Below the pieces are notes generated by a model. That model worked only from the letters and a program-made list of their open reading frames with translations, searched no databases and was not told the origin of the DNA. Of a stretch of 64,000 nt of DNA, positions 35,258-46,996 are shown piece by piece (the first letter of the stretch is position 1; each line of letters opens with the position of its first letter). The position numbers and the translations under genes are program-made. This DNA is from Lactifluus volemus (taxonomy: Eukaryota; Basidiomycota; Agaricomycetes; Russulales; Russulaceae). The stretch is from NCBI GenBank assembly GCA_022376515.1, contig WTXI01000056.1, positions 147,233 through 211,232 on the forward strand. Direction: 5' to 3'.

Positions 35258-36049
35258 TGTGACAGCACACTGGCAGTAACTGGCGTCCTTAAGGTACTAA
35301 GTTATTAACTCTGGGTCATGGAACTAGCAACGTTGCAAGTTGCAACGGCGAATCAGAAACATGAAGTCCGCCCCGCTACGTGCGAGACGGACGTGCCATG
35401 CCAGTGAACAGTAAAATCTATTACGTCCGTAGATGATGGGTGCAGTTGAAGTCACTAGAACTAGGTCGGAGATCATAACGTGACTCACCGGCAGGCTGTT
35501 CAAGTTGCTGGGGCAATTCCTCCTCTGATGACGAACGTCCTTCTAACACCACAAGTCCACAACAGTCCATTTGTTATCTGTCATCGCCAATTTCCCGACA
35601 TTACGTTTACGATGGTTACCACAACTGTACCGTAGCCGCGATTCAATCTTTCAAAATTTATCCCTGTCGTGTTCGGCGGGAATGGGCTTCATGATTATCA
35701 CAGTACAGTATTGTATTCAGGTTCCAAAAAATCTGAACTTCCAACGATTCCTTGACCAAAGAGAATCTGTGTACTGAATATACGGCATCTGTCTCACGTG
35801 TTGGAAGTGATTCCGAACCATGACTTGGAGACGCCCATTAGGCGATTCCAATCAGGCTTGATGTCTTTTCCCAGCCTTTACCATCCGCAACGTTCACAAC
35901 ACTTGGTACTACAGCACCAACGACCTTCAGCAGAATGTCACCTGTGCTTGTCGCCGCACAGCTTTGACCCCCTGAGACTCGTGCCTGATAGGCTTGATCC
36001 TTAGTTACGGTCGCCGCTCACTGCCAGTGGCACGGGCACTGTTGTTTTT

Positions 36050-36063
36050 CAACAACGTTGTTG
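36050..36063. promoter_or_regulatory. 14-bp perfect palindrome upstream of K6
   Basis: CAACAACGTTGTTG is its own reverse complement and lies about 130 bp upstream of the K6 start codon. A dimeric factor site is possible; no known factor is assigned. Confidence 0.35.
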
Positions 36064-36195
36064 ATGTTTTGATTGGCGTTCCTCTTCTGTTAAATAGCTA
36101 GTGCGCCTCCTGCGCCACATCTCTCTCTCTTTCCCGTGAGCTAGTTGCGACAACTTCTTCAACTTCCACATCAGTACTTCGAACTGCAGAGCTCA

Positions 36196-37522
36196 ATGCC
36201 TCGCCCAGTAGAAGCTGTCTGGGGATACGAAGAGGCATCAGCAAGGAGAGAGGTTGGGACGCTCTTCGAAAGTGAGCAATGGTGGCAGGAACAGTACCAC
36301 GAGATTGAGAGTCATGGATACGAGCTTCGTTCTCGGTATCGTCCTGATTGGGAGCCATCTTGGAAAAAGACGGGAAAGGCATTTTTCCTTGCGGAAGACG
36401 GTCAAGTTAACCTTGTGAGTCGTCGTTTTGCTAATGCTTTATATCCTTACACTTGCTTTAGTTGTCGAGTACCATGGACGCAATGCGTCGACGCGATGGA
36501 AAACAAGTCATGCTCAAGAGGGTTTCACAACAGCAAGAACTGGAGATTGCCCAGCTGCTCTCTTCTCCAGAGCTCCGGCGCGATCCCCGTAATCATTGTG
36601 TGCCGTTGCTAGAATCCCTTAAACCCTCCAACGCTCTTGACCAAACATTGATTGTGATGCCTTACCTGCGCCCCTTCAATTGCCCTCGTTTCCAAACCTT
36701 TGGCGAGTTCATCGCATTCTTCACACAAATATGTGATGTGAGGCTTGTGCATCACAGAGGAGTAAATCCCTGACGATACTTGGCACAGGGCCTCTTATTT
36801 ATGCACGAGCGTAATATCGCACATCGGTACGCTTGAACGATTCAGTTGCCAGTGGAGATTTTCACCAATACGCTCTCAGGGATTGTACAGAAAACAACAT
36901 TATGCTAGATCCATCTGGGATGTATCCTGAAGGGTTCCATCCCATCAAGATGGATCGATGCAGAGAATTCAAAAGCTGTGCTAAACGATATACCAGAACT
37001 CAGCGACCCGCGCGCTATTATTTGATCGACTTTGGCTTGTCCCGCCGATACGATTCGCGAGACGCATTAGACGAACCACTACGGGGAGGTGACAAGTCCG
37101 CGCCCGAGCATCAACACAAGGTACCATGCAATCCGTTTCATACCGACATTTATTACCTTGGAAACCTTGTCCGTGAGCACTTTATAAAGGTAGTCGTATC
37201 CACAAAGGCTCGTCAGTTACCTGGACTGACTAAAATCTTTCAGAAATGCAACGGTTTCGATTTTATGAAGGAATTAGTTGACGCGATGACAGACGGGGTA
37301 CCAGAAAAAAGACCTGTGATTGAGGACGTCATTGAGAGATTCTCTCGCGTTCGCAACTCATTGAGCGGATTCAAGCTGCGCTCCCCCATCACGTCGAGAA
37401 AGGACGTCACTCCAATCATTGCTTTTCGATATGCGCAACAGACGATTCGCACAGTCGGATATTTCCTTTGCCAAACCCCTGCTATCCCAGACGTCTCACA
37501 CATGTATCATTGGCACCGTTAA
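36196..37522 (+). CDS. Protein kinase-like protein K6
   Basis: Five exons (36196-36414, 36462-36737, 36789-36826, 36880-37189, 37244-37522) total 1122 nt, 373 residues. N-terminal block WWQEQYHEIESHGYELRSRY; VMLKRV (ATP lysine); LEIA (candidate helix-C glutamate); HRDCTENN; DFGLSRRY; SAPEH. The segment between the ATP lysine and helix C is three codons shorter than in K1. The C-terminus ends DVSHMYHWHR, unlike the PIPDP ends of K2, K4 and K5. It is most like K1 (shared GLLFMHERNIAHR and LSGFKLRS), so the two ends of the array hold sister copies. It is the last kinase of the array. Confidence 0.85.
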
Positions 37523-38329
37523 CATACGTAACAACACGCTTCCCGTTATATTTCCATGCTGTTACCACGTGTAGCTTGTTGGTTTGTTTTGATGTGTTGC
37601 AATTGTTGATTTAATGTTCAATGGACTATACATTCACGGGTGCGAATGACACAGTGAGGAATGTAGGATCGAGCAGTCGAGCAGCGGCTCCGCTAGATTG
37701 GATACATCTTGCTCAAGCTACTAGTAACAGGGTCAACACGCGGTGATGGTCACCATGAAGGTGCCAAGCCGCATGTGTAGCGTGCCTCTTGTGCGTGCAT
37801 TTCAGGCACGGTGGGTGTAGGGAATGATGTGCCATTCGAAAATGAAACCGGTTAGAGGTACAGTGCCAGATCGAGATCATGCACTCGGTGCCAACGCTGA
37901 CCCAGAGTCCAAGTCGGAGAGCGCACGGAGACTACGTCGGCTAGAGTCTCAGGATCTACGTCCCTTACAGCAGCAATTTCGTAACAAAATATGGATATCG
38001 TATCACCAACTGAAAGATGGCATGCAATTGTACGAAGGAGTAGCCACAAATAGGGAGGTCCCACTGACTTGGCTGTATCATAAAGTATGGTATGGGTTTC
38101 GTGGCCTATACTAGTAATACTATAGCACGAAAGAGGACTAGATAAACATTTCGGAAGTATCACTTTATGAAGCATGTAAAGTGGGGATCCGTACCCGGGG
38201 TGTACGTTGATGGATATACTCTAAAAGTCTATCTGGGTGATGGGACGGCTGATCTGGGTTGTTACAACACGACGCAGACAGCTCACAGACAACTTCAAAT
38301 GATGCAGGGATTTTGGACCTGCGCATTTA
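37523..38329. other. Intergenic region K6-S1
   Basis: No supported gene. The part next to S1 (about 38120-38329) is similar to the region downstream of S3 (about 43965-44141), showing that the duplication extends beyond the coding part. Confidence 0.5.
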
Positions 38330-38748
38330 TCAAAATAGCTTAGGCCCGCCATACAAGCCTACGATAAGCCGCTACGGGAAAAGGGGGGCAGTCAGTATCT
38401 CATCTGTGCGGCTCGCCGGACGAGCCATGTAATCCTCACCTCAACATCCTTCTGAGTCTCTTGGGCCTTTTCGAGGTACACTTGGGCTTTGCGGAGGTGA
38501 CCAAAGATACTGTTGTCATCCAGACCAATACGAAGGTCTCCCGTGCTATAAACAAGGTTGTCAATGACCAAAACCACTTCAAGCAGCGACGAAGAGCCTC
38601 ACCAAGTCAACCATCCCATTGCCATTTGATAGTTATCCAGGCCTATGACATTCTTGCGTTCTTCCACTCGCTTCCTGGCGCTCTCTAAGATAGAGTCTGC
38701 TTCCTTCACCCGTTCCATTGTATGTGGGATGTGCAGATCAGGCTTCAT
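38330..38748 (-). CDS. Small stand-alone N-module protein S1
   Basis: Three exons (38603-38748, 38440-38545, 38330-38371) total 294 nt, 97 residues. Exon 1 gives MKPDLHIPHTMERVKEADS and a helix ending in DNYQMAMGWLT. Exon 2 is exactly 106 nt, as in all D genes, and encodes GDLRIGLDDNSIFGHLRKA and a helix ending QKDVE. The short exon 3 encodes RLIVGLYGGPKLF. The product corresponds to the first two exons of the DUF6532 proteins with no DUF6532 domain. No signal peptide or membrane span. Function unknown. S3 is a near sister with identical exon sizes. It could be a relic of a shortened D gene, but intact splice sites and stop argue for a real gene. Confidence 0.6.
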
Positions 38749-40728
38749 GGCGATCAGGATAAAGCTAGAGTGGGAGGAAATACCAGCGATGCAGGTGCCC
38801 CGAGAGACTCCTGACTTAAGTATTAGGTGACTTGGTCACCACATCGTATAAACTGGTACTGTAGGGTGTAGTGGATACTGTAGGAATAAGCAAGAGGTGA
38901 TCCGAGTCGAATGATCGGTTGTCATCTTGATAACAATCGATTGAGCGCCAAAACGTGCCGAACCTTATTTTTATTTAAATATTTTTTAGGGCATTTCTAC
39001 GTGTGTTTCCTGCATTCATGGGAGCCAACTGAAACCCGTAAACAGACGGAGGTCCCTCAAATGTCTGGAGAAACCATGTTTTACTTGCAGCAGCCCCCAT
39101 CTCAGATAATTCAAGGACCAACATCGGGATATGCCAGTGGGAGTGGCGTAGGACACCATATGGTGGCACATGAAACCCTACGGCCACTTTTGACGCTGAC
39201 TCGCGAAGTTGCGCTTCTTGTAACCGTGACATAAGTATCGTCATACCGCATCTGGAATGATAGTGGCATAGGGTGCTCTGAGTGTTCTCACAGGTTCCGC
39301 GGTGTTTCAAGTTCTCTACCGGAATCGTAAGTAGCGAAGCAGTGGCCCGGGAAAAAGGTCACAGCACCTAGACACACCGTCAAGCGATAAGTATATCCGT
39401 TGCGCGCGAGTCGTGCGCATTCCTTAGGATCCAGCAGAGGCTAAGAGTTTCTCACGCTGCACGCTGTCCTAACTCGTGAGAATGGTAAACGATGTTTACC
39501 AGGTTGAGCGCTCCGTCCATTTGATAGCGAAACCGATTGGTGGCAAATGACTGAGCTGAGCCTCACCATTACACAACTCAATTTCAATCACCTTTGTTCC
39601 TAGGGATGCCTTGCTGGAAACTGTTACCGTAAATTAAGGGAAAGCGTAGCTTTTCTTATTATTATAAGAACCACGTTGTTCGATGCTGAGAACAGTGAGA
39701 AGTCGAACTACGGCCGACGAGGGTCATGGCGCAATCTGTATATTGTACCAAGTTAACTCGCATAGAAATGATGCGACAACCGTGCATGGTACAAGCTAAC
39801 GTGGATGACAGGATGGTCGCGGTGGTAAAGGGAGGTTGCCAGGGCCAAGGAGTGGGTCCACGATAGATTCCGAGTCGGATACAACCAGGTTTCTGCTAGG
39901 GTACCGTCGTGAATCCGAAGAATCATAACGTCTGCGGCCACGAAGAAGATGCGTGGAAGGGCGTGTCAGATAAGAGTAACCATGGGACCGGTGGTGTGAC
40001 AATAAGACTTACTGTTGGGCAGTAAAAGAAATCATCCGTCTCCCTTCGAGTCCCTTAGTATAGGCTAGTAGATGGTATGGGAAGAATGGGCAGTACGTGG
40101 GTGGACGGGCCGATACGCGTGAACGGGTAATGGACACGTCCGATTGCTGATGCCGAAGACGACTTTGAGGAAGGGGTAGAAGAATTGCAGGAAGAAAGGG
40201 TGTCAGAAAGGTGCAGGACTCGGAGAAGTACGTTCGAGACATATGCCCAAGAAGAAAACTCACATCGGACCCAGCTCGTTAGTACTAAAAGCAGGAGAGG
40301 TGTACTGATGATCCCTCCCACTGGCAGTGAGGGATATTGCCAGACTTTTGGATGGTAGAATATATATTAGGACGCACTGAAGTTCCCCATCATCGGTTTT
40401 GTTGGTACAATTTGCGAGTTTTTGTAGACCCCGCAGTCACAAGCTGGGAGTGTTTTCAATAATTAAATTATTATTCTACTAAATAATTCATATAGAAATT
40501 ATATAACTGTCCGAGAATTCGTCTGGTTAAGTTAGGACCATGGTACAGTTACCACTACCGTACAAGGCCGATGCACCGCATTGTTCGATTGCGGTGCAAT
40601 AAAAATATTTATCAAGTTATGGCTAGGACGTAATGCGCATGGAAAAAAGTCCGACAGCCTTTTTGGTTTGTTGGATAGCTATATCATCTCAACCACCCCA
40701 ACAAAGCTGCCCCACAAACATGAAGCAG
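38749..40728. other. Intergenic region S1-S2
   Basis: About 2 kb. It includes the weak secreted-protein candidate at 39753-40321. AT-rich around 40440-40520. A minus-strand frame at 38975-39310 (MSRLQEAQLRESASK inside it) looks somewhat protein-like but has no splice-linked partners. Confidence 0.45.
39753..40321 (-). CDS. Possible small secreted protein (weak candidate)
   Basis: ATG at 40321 starts MGGIISTPLLLLVLTSWVRC, which resembles a signal peptide, and is followed by a GTGAGT donor. Downstream minus-strand frames have GTAAGT donors and CAG acceptors, but no joined frame could be fixed beyond the second exon. Listed only because of the signal-like start and good donor sites. Confidence 0.22.
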
Positions 40729-41210
40729 TCATCGGAAGCCTTCACTCCTCCTCCGATCCTCGATTCTACACACAATGCCCTGTAAGTCAGTCGTCAGTAT
40801 GGAGTCCATTCAGAGGTAGGATCACGTTAGCAACCTTTATTGCCTCTAGGGTTTTCTGAGCTTGTTCGAAGTATAGTCTCACTGGCTCGGCTCGAGTCGG
40901 CCATGACCTCTGCTTCGCAGGGTGCATGAGATCCTCCGCGCTGTGAAATGTAAATGGTGTAGTCAAAAAAAAAAAAAGAGCTTTACAAAGTTATGTGACT
41001 TTGAGCCAGCGAAAGGTCGGCTGGTATCATGAAGGGCGCATGTTCTAAGTAGAGCGCCTGGGAGGCTTGCATGAATCCGTCAGCGTATTCAATGAGCTGA
41101 GCTGATCCGAGTCGTTGCGTCATGATGTCGAGAGTGGGAGAGGAGAACTTGGCAGTCGTAGTAGTGTACTTCAGCTTATATGCTCTTGTCCAGGGTTCTG
41201 TCACGGCCAT
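40729..41210 (-). CDS. Small stand-alone N-module protein S2
   Basis: Three exons (40987-41210, 40835-40940, 40729-40779) total 381 nt, 126 residues. Exon 1 has the module SAQLIEYADGFMQASQA and ends ADLSLAQSHIT. The 106-nt exon 2 encodes AEDLMHPAKQRSWPTRAEP and a helix ending TLEAIK. Exon 3 adds GIVCRIEDRRRSEGFR. A second in-frame ATG at 41123 would give a product about 29 residues shorter and closer in size to S1. Intron 2 starts GTTGCT, a weak donor in the same position as in the D genes. No DUF6532 part follows. Function unknown. Confidence 0.55.
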
Positions 41211-44141
41211 TTACAACATCATGGCACCGGCTTCCACGCACGGCAGGTGCCAAAGCCAGAGTCTTGGTGTCATATTCCAGATATGATTGGGCCGGGGCTG
41301 GAAACCACCAGGGGTTTGGCACTCGGGTGCCAGTGCCAACTATTTAATAAACACTAGAGTCACGATATGCGGAAGACATCCGAGTCGCTCTGATAAGGTC
41401 TTCTCCCACATTTCCCGTGTTTATTGGGACAGATTCTAATATAATTCTCAAATTGACTCGACAGCAGGCACAGCCACCGGCACACTCATTGCGCCAAGGC
41501 TACATGTGCAACGGAACTCGCATCCATCATTCGGCACGCGATTTTGGAGGTGCCACTTGCATAGCCAACGCTGATCATAGTAAAGGTACTGCGTCCCTTA
41601 CTAAATCCAGCCTCATCGATCGTGCGTACACCCAGAAGATGAAATTGAGGGGTGCCTGGCGTCTGAAGGCGAGCGGAACGTATGGGCCACTCAGATGGGT
41701 GGGATCCAGTGGTCCATTGTGAATCACTAGTAAGATCGTGTCGAGTACTAGGGCTGATGCTCATGATTATGTCGCATGAGACTCCGGTGCATGGACGGAT
41801 CATGCTGGAGTAAAAGTGGGAGATGGGGGAGAGACAAAGTATGAATACGGAAATGGAACGAAGCTCACCGTGGTAGGTGGATTGCAGTTTCAAAGAAACA
41901 AGAGAAACGGAAGCGGGAAGGTTCCTGGTCGGGCGCCCGGCATTGGCCGGACACCAACCCTTGGTAATGTAATACATGGCTGTTACCCGACCTGGGAAAT
42001 GGCCAAGGCATATCATTGTACGACATGCCGAGTAAGGTGAAGCCCTGATTTGCATATATTGAAGGGGTCGAATTGCTAATGCTGAGCGCAAATCTGAAAG
42101 TCGGTCATCCAGATTCCCGATCGCTTCAGAGTCCAGACTCGGGCATTTCTCGAGGTTCCCTAGAACTTTCGACAAAGCTGAGAAAGAATATGACGTGATA
42201 CATGCCATGGACCACCAGCCAACCCGGGCCTGGCAGAAGGTACGGAAGGCAGCGGGAACATCCCTTCCGTTTTGAGAGCAATCGCAAAACGGTGAAGGGA
42301 TATGTTTGAAATGACCTGAAACGAAAAGAAATAAGAATCACTTCCCGGATTTCGATACTAGCAACCAGTACAGGTACTGGAATTCACTACGATATCACCA
42401 CGATTGGATTGTAGTCGTCTAGGTATGGAAGTGAGAAAAAGTAGCTCTCTTTTGGGTGTGGCAGTCCGACTCTGACTTGAATCAGTAATTTTTTACGTCC
42501 TAAGTGGAGCAGACGAATATGACCCTTGATGACCCTACTAGTAGTATCGGGATAATAGGGCCACCAAACTGGGTACTACTGTAGTAGCGTGGTATCTTGA
42601 CATTGACCGGCATTGTTACTCGCATGTAGAATCATTTGTAGGTAAGGCTTTGCAGAGATTGGAGGGCTGTGTGTCGGGCTCTGCTGGTGAGTAACTTCAA
42701 GTTGCTTCGAGAACTGAGTAAGACATAAAAGTGCTGGTCACGTGGAATTACGTCAAAGTGCTGGCCCGGAAGGGAGGGCTAAATCGATGGGCTAACAGTT
42801 GCCGCCAATCTGCCACCAATCTCTCGCGTCAAAGTCTCCCTTCTTTCCAGTGCGTACCACGGTAATGAAATCGTGTTGGCGGTTCTTGCAACTTTCTGGC
42901 CGGCTTACAAAACTCACGCTCTAATCGATCTGATCCATTGGCATGCACTATTACAATAGTGTATATCGTGACTATCGTATCAGCATCGTGATTCGCCTGC
43001 GACTGTCTCACTCGTTCTCACGGACCGCACCTCAGGCTCAGGCTCAGATTGAATCCATGCAGACAAATCCGAACCAGTCTCTTGGATGGTCTTCGTCATC
43101 CCCCCCCCCCCCTCAATCGTCTGTGATAGGTCGTTATCAGGAAAGAATATCAAACAATAATTGGATAGATCACTGGAGAAGAGATGTCGCCAAAGGGGGG
43201 AGAAGCGGCGCTAAAGTATCCCACGAAAGAATACATATTGGACGCCAGTACAGAAGAGCCAGGCCGACGAAGAATGCGCTGAAGAGTTGGGGCTATCGTA
43301 CTAGAACGTTGGCAGGAACGTGATGCAACCGTATATCGCTCTTGCAAGTCCCACCCACCGGGGTGCAAAACTTGAAGTTGACCTGGCGGTCACTTGTCAA
43401 ACTTGGAGCAAACCGGAATCGGAACGCGCCTGCTGCTTCTGCTCCCAAACCACCACAAACAACAAAAACTTAAACTTTCTGACGTTCACAACTCCGTTTC
43501 AGTGGAGTTCTCCAGCCGAAGGCGGGTTCCCCATCTCCCTAGCTTCTTTTGAAGCTTTCAAGGTCTGCATCAACTTAGGTCACTGCGGTGCAACAGCCCA
43601 GGGTAGGTTTCAGGCGTTCGCGGCACAGCAACATTAGAATAAACCCTCGCTGGCACTCTGCTTTGTTCTTTGACGCCTCTCTGCTCCTCCTTTCTTCAAT
43701 GTCTCCAATCTTTCTCCAACTCGGATGACTCATCGTTTGCATGTAATCGTCTCATATCAACTCGCATCCTTTTCCGTTGCTACGACTCGGATGGGCCTGA
43801 TTTCCGTGTTTCTGTCCACTGATTTGGATCTATGTCAGGTTGCGAGCACTACTTTCCGTGCAGAAAGACAAGCAAGAGTTGAATAGAAGAAACTGCTTTG
43901 AAGGCCCTGACTTTTCCGATGTCATAGTGAATGGCTCTTATTACGGAGGCGGACCACAGGAACAGGCCTTTTTCGGAAGTATCTAATTATGGAGCACAGT
44001 ACGTAACGATCTGTGTGCAGGGCGCGCGTTGATGAACATACTATAATCAGAACAATTTGGAATATAGGACTGTATGGTACAAGGTGATCCAAGTCATTTC
44101 ACAGACGACCGTGACATCAAACATCTCGGGCTCGCCCATTC
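41211..44141. other. Intergenic region S2-S3, 2.9 kb
   Basis: A C10 homopolymer lies near 43100. Several open frames on both strands (for example minus 41486-42208) have no recognisable motif or consistent splicing. The segment 43965-44141 is similar to that beside S1. Nothing else recognised. Confidence 0.45.
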
Positions 44142-44572
44142 TCAAAACATCCTAGGTCCGCCATATAGGCCCATAATAAGTTGCTGCCGGGGAAAAAGAG
44201 GCACAGTCAGTCTCTTCATATGTGCAACGAGTTTTGTGCAATCCAAACCTCAATATTCTTTTGCGTCTCCCGAGCCTTGTCGAGGTACACTTGCGCTTTG
44301 TGGAGGTGGCCAAAGATGCTATTATCATCCAGGCCACTGCGAAAATCTCTTGTACTGTTAAACACAATGAGCAATCGAGCATTCAAACGTATACAACGGG
44401 AGCGGAGGGACACTGGAAATACTCACTATGTCAACCACTCCCTTGCCATCTGATAATTATCGAGGCTCATGGAGTTCCTATGTTCTTCCAATCGCTGCCT
44501 GGCATTCTCCAGAACAGTGTCTGCTTCTTTTACCCGTTCCATTGTATGTGGGACATGCAGATCATGCATCAT
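44142..44572 (-). CDS. Small stand-alone N-module protein S3
   Basis: Three exons (44427-44572, 44249-44354, 44142-44183) total 294 nt, 97 residues, all sizes identical to S1. Exon 1: MMHDLHVPHTMERVKEADT and DNYQMAREWLT. Exon 2 (106 nt): RDFRSGLDDNSIFGHLHKA and a helix ending QKNIE. Exon 3: QLIMGLYGGPRMF. The matching intron positions, sizes and the conserved LYGGP end in S1 and S3 indicate that the third exon is coding. Flanking non-coding sequence is also duplicated between the two loci. Function unknown. Confidence 0.6.
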
Positions 44573-46578
44573 TGTGACTAAGCTCTAGCTCGGCGGGGTA
44601 GGACTAGGGAAATGTCAATGGTGGGCTCTCTGGAGACTCCTGTCTTAAGTATTGGGTCAATTGCCATATAAAGACAAGTATTGTAGAGGTACTATCGTTG
44701 TAGGGATTTCGGTATGTTAGCGGATACTGAGGACAAGGCAGAATATCAACGTCATCGCTTGCTCGATTATTCAACCTGATGGCCGCGGGGAATCACAGAT
44801 CTTGATTAGCGCCAGGAACGTGCCCTCTGTATAATTTTCCTATGATTTCTTTGGCTATATTTTGATGGGACCGTCGGTCACCGTCCTTGCATGCCAACCT
44901 TGTCATCTCTCGCGGCCGAGAGTCCAGTAGCAAGGGGCGAATAATAATACTCACGGCATTACCTTCCGAGATCTCTCGAGCGCTGACTTCAGCCAACTCA
45001 GCGGGCGCAGCCGACATGATGCTCCGGGTTGAGCCGAACAGTATGGGGACGGTGACACGACTGCGGTCACGAGCTGGCTACACCATACCCTACACCACAT
45101 CAGCGCTTAGCCGCGGACACGTGTTTCCTTCTCTTGTACCGGTGTATTGAGTACTATGCGTGTACGGTCAGAAATAATAGTAGTATCAAGAGCCAAGGGT
45201 GTTATCACAGCCGCTCTGGTGCTTAGAGTTAGGGCTCGACGATATACTTTGTCACTTTTGTTGTCACTTACGCATCCACAAGCATTCTATACTATTAGCT
45301 GGAAAATGACATGCCACGCGCAGCATCTGAATCGTAAAGGCTGCAACGCTTGGAAGACACTGTATCCGATAGCTAGTTCGAGCGCCCTGTGGACGCTAGA
45401 TAGTGTGAGCAACTAATGGGCCAATGACGGCAGACCTTACCTGAGAGTCAAAATACAGCTTCACCCTGCGCAATTGGATGTCTGAATTGGTAGGTAGTGA
45501 TCGACTGTAGGGATTGCTACGATCAAAAAACGTGTCCGAGATTAAACGTTTCATTCGGCTTTCCCTCGTTAACAGCATACTACTTATTTAAGAATGATTG
45601 CCGATGGAGGTGCGTAGCATTTCGTGTCACCGGCATTCATGAAGAACCACGTCCCTCTATGTGAAACGTCAAACTATGGGGTACGGTTGTCTCCGGAGAT
45701 GACTCTGAAACGAGAAAAGGTAGCATCGCACCCAAGATGCGCAACAGAGAAGCACAGAGAAACCACTCGTGGTTGAAGACGTGGAGAATAAGACTGAAAG
45801 TCGAGGCGTCGGCCCGGGGGAAAAGTTGTCAAAGGAAAGACAGATAACAGGAAATCGTTCCTGTTACGGTGAAGGTCATGAAGTTGGGTATGTCGAGGGG
45901 AGACGAAGGAACCGTGTTGGCTTGGAACCTGCCATTTCGGTGGGTGGAACTTCAAGGGGTCAGCCTAATTTGGGCCTGTAGTCACATCAGAAACCGGGGA
46001 TACTATGCCCACCCCGGTTCCGGCACCGCCTCTCGGTTAGGAAAGTCTTAAAGCCTGGAAATTTCTAGCCAGACCTAGCACCGACAATGTGCAAACATGA
46101 ACCCTTCACAAAATGTGGTCTTAGCAACCGGTGGTAGATATGTCCCGGCATGGCTGTGCGTACCGGCAGTGACCAAAGTGTCTTCGAATGCCTGCTATCT
46201 CAGGGTAATATGGAGGTTGAGAAAGGACCCGAAGATGGTAAATATGGCATATCGATGGGGCAAACGTGAGTGGTCCCTGGCATGGCTTTTCGACAATTGA
46301 CAAATGGCGCCAGCAGCAGGAGTCACGTGCACCATCCGCATGGAGGACAATCATACATCATAGAGATTCATACATCATAGAGATGAACTACTAGAGATGG
46401 CCTATATACAGATTGGGTGACACGAGTAGTTGAGCATATAGTAAGTCGTTAGGAAAACCAATAAATATAATATATTGTGATGAGTTGCCAACTCGAAGTG
46501 AACGTCTCCCATTTCGCGCCTCTTCAAGTTGTAACTTAACAAGACGACCCGCATCTCTCTTTCATTGAGCAGGTATCA
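44573..46578. other. Intergenic region S3-S4, unassigned open frames
   Basis: Minus-strand frames at 44793-45017 (MSAAPAELAEVSAREI) and 45396-45578 (ending in a good GTAAGG donor after LYFDSQ) look protein-like but could not be joined into a supported gene or matched to a family. No 106-nt family exon was seen here. Confidence 0.35.
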
Positions 46579-46996
46579 TTAACACCGCTTTGGCCTACTG
46601 AAAGGTCTACGAGGAGCGTGTGGTTGCAGTTTCTACATAACAATATTCAAGTTAGCGCACTCGAACCAAGGCATCGCCAGAGAAGACAACCTCAGTCATT
46701 TTGAGAACATAGCCAGCTGCAATGGCAAATCGCCGGGCCGTTCTATATCGTCTCCAGCACGGCCTGTTTATTAGGCATCCTTGGATATCACGAACACTAG
46801 AATTTCCTTCGGATACATTATCATCATGAATTGGAAACCCTACTCACTGTACGAGCTGATCCTGGACCAAATTGTAATCACGGGGCGTCATGTCGCCCTC
46901 CCAAGCGTCGAGCAGAGCACGAGTCTGTTCGAGTTTCCCTTCTCCGAGGTCAACTAACCATTTCCAGTGGAACCTCGAGATTTTGGAAGGGTACAT
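46579..46996 (-). CDS. Small stand-alone N-module protein S4
   Basis: Three exons (46848-46996, 46691-46796, 46579-46632) total 309 nt, 102 residues. Exon 1: MYPSKISRFHWKWLVDLG, GKLEQTRALLDAW and DYNLVQDQLV. The 106-nt exon 2 gives RDIQGCLINRPCWRRYRTA and a helix ending VLKMTE. Exon 3: KLQPHAPRRPFSRPKRC, basic and probably disordered. It is too short to stand out as an open frame; the family exon pattern reveals it. It is nearest to S5 (shared exon 1 pattern and a 54-nt last exon). Function unknown. Confidence 0.55.

Larger units (their letters stand above)
33536..36195. other. Divergent intergenic region D6-K6, 2.66 kb
   Basis: Contains a local cluster of GATGCATC palindromes (33997-34004, 34102-34109 and degenerate copies nearby), a GC-rich candidate gene at 34616-35257 and the palindrome at 36050-36063. 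The rest shows no supported feature. Confidence 0.5.

Noticed and set aside
44793..45578. A further member of the N-module family
   Set aside because: Minus-strand frames look protein-like, but no 106-nt exon with the expected phases or helix pattern could be found.
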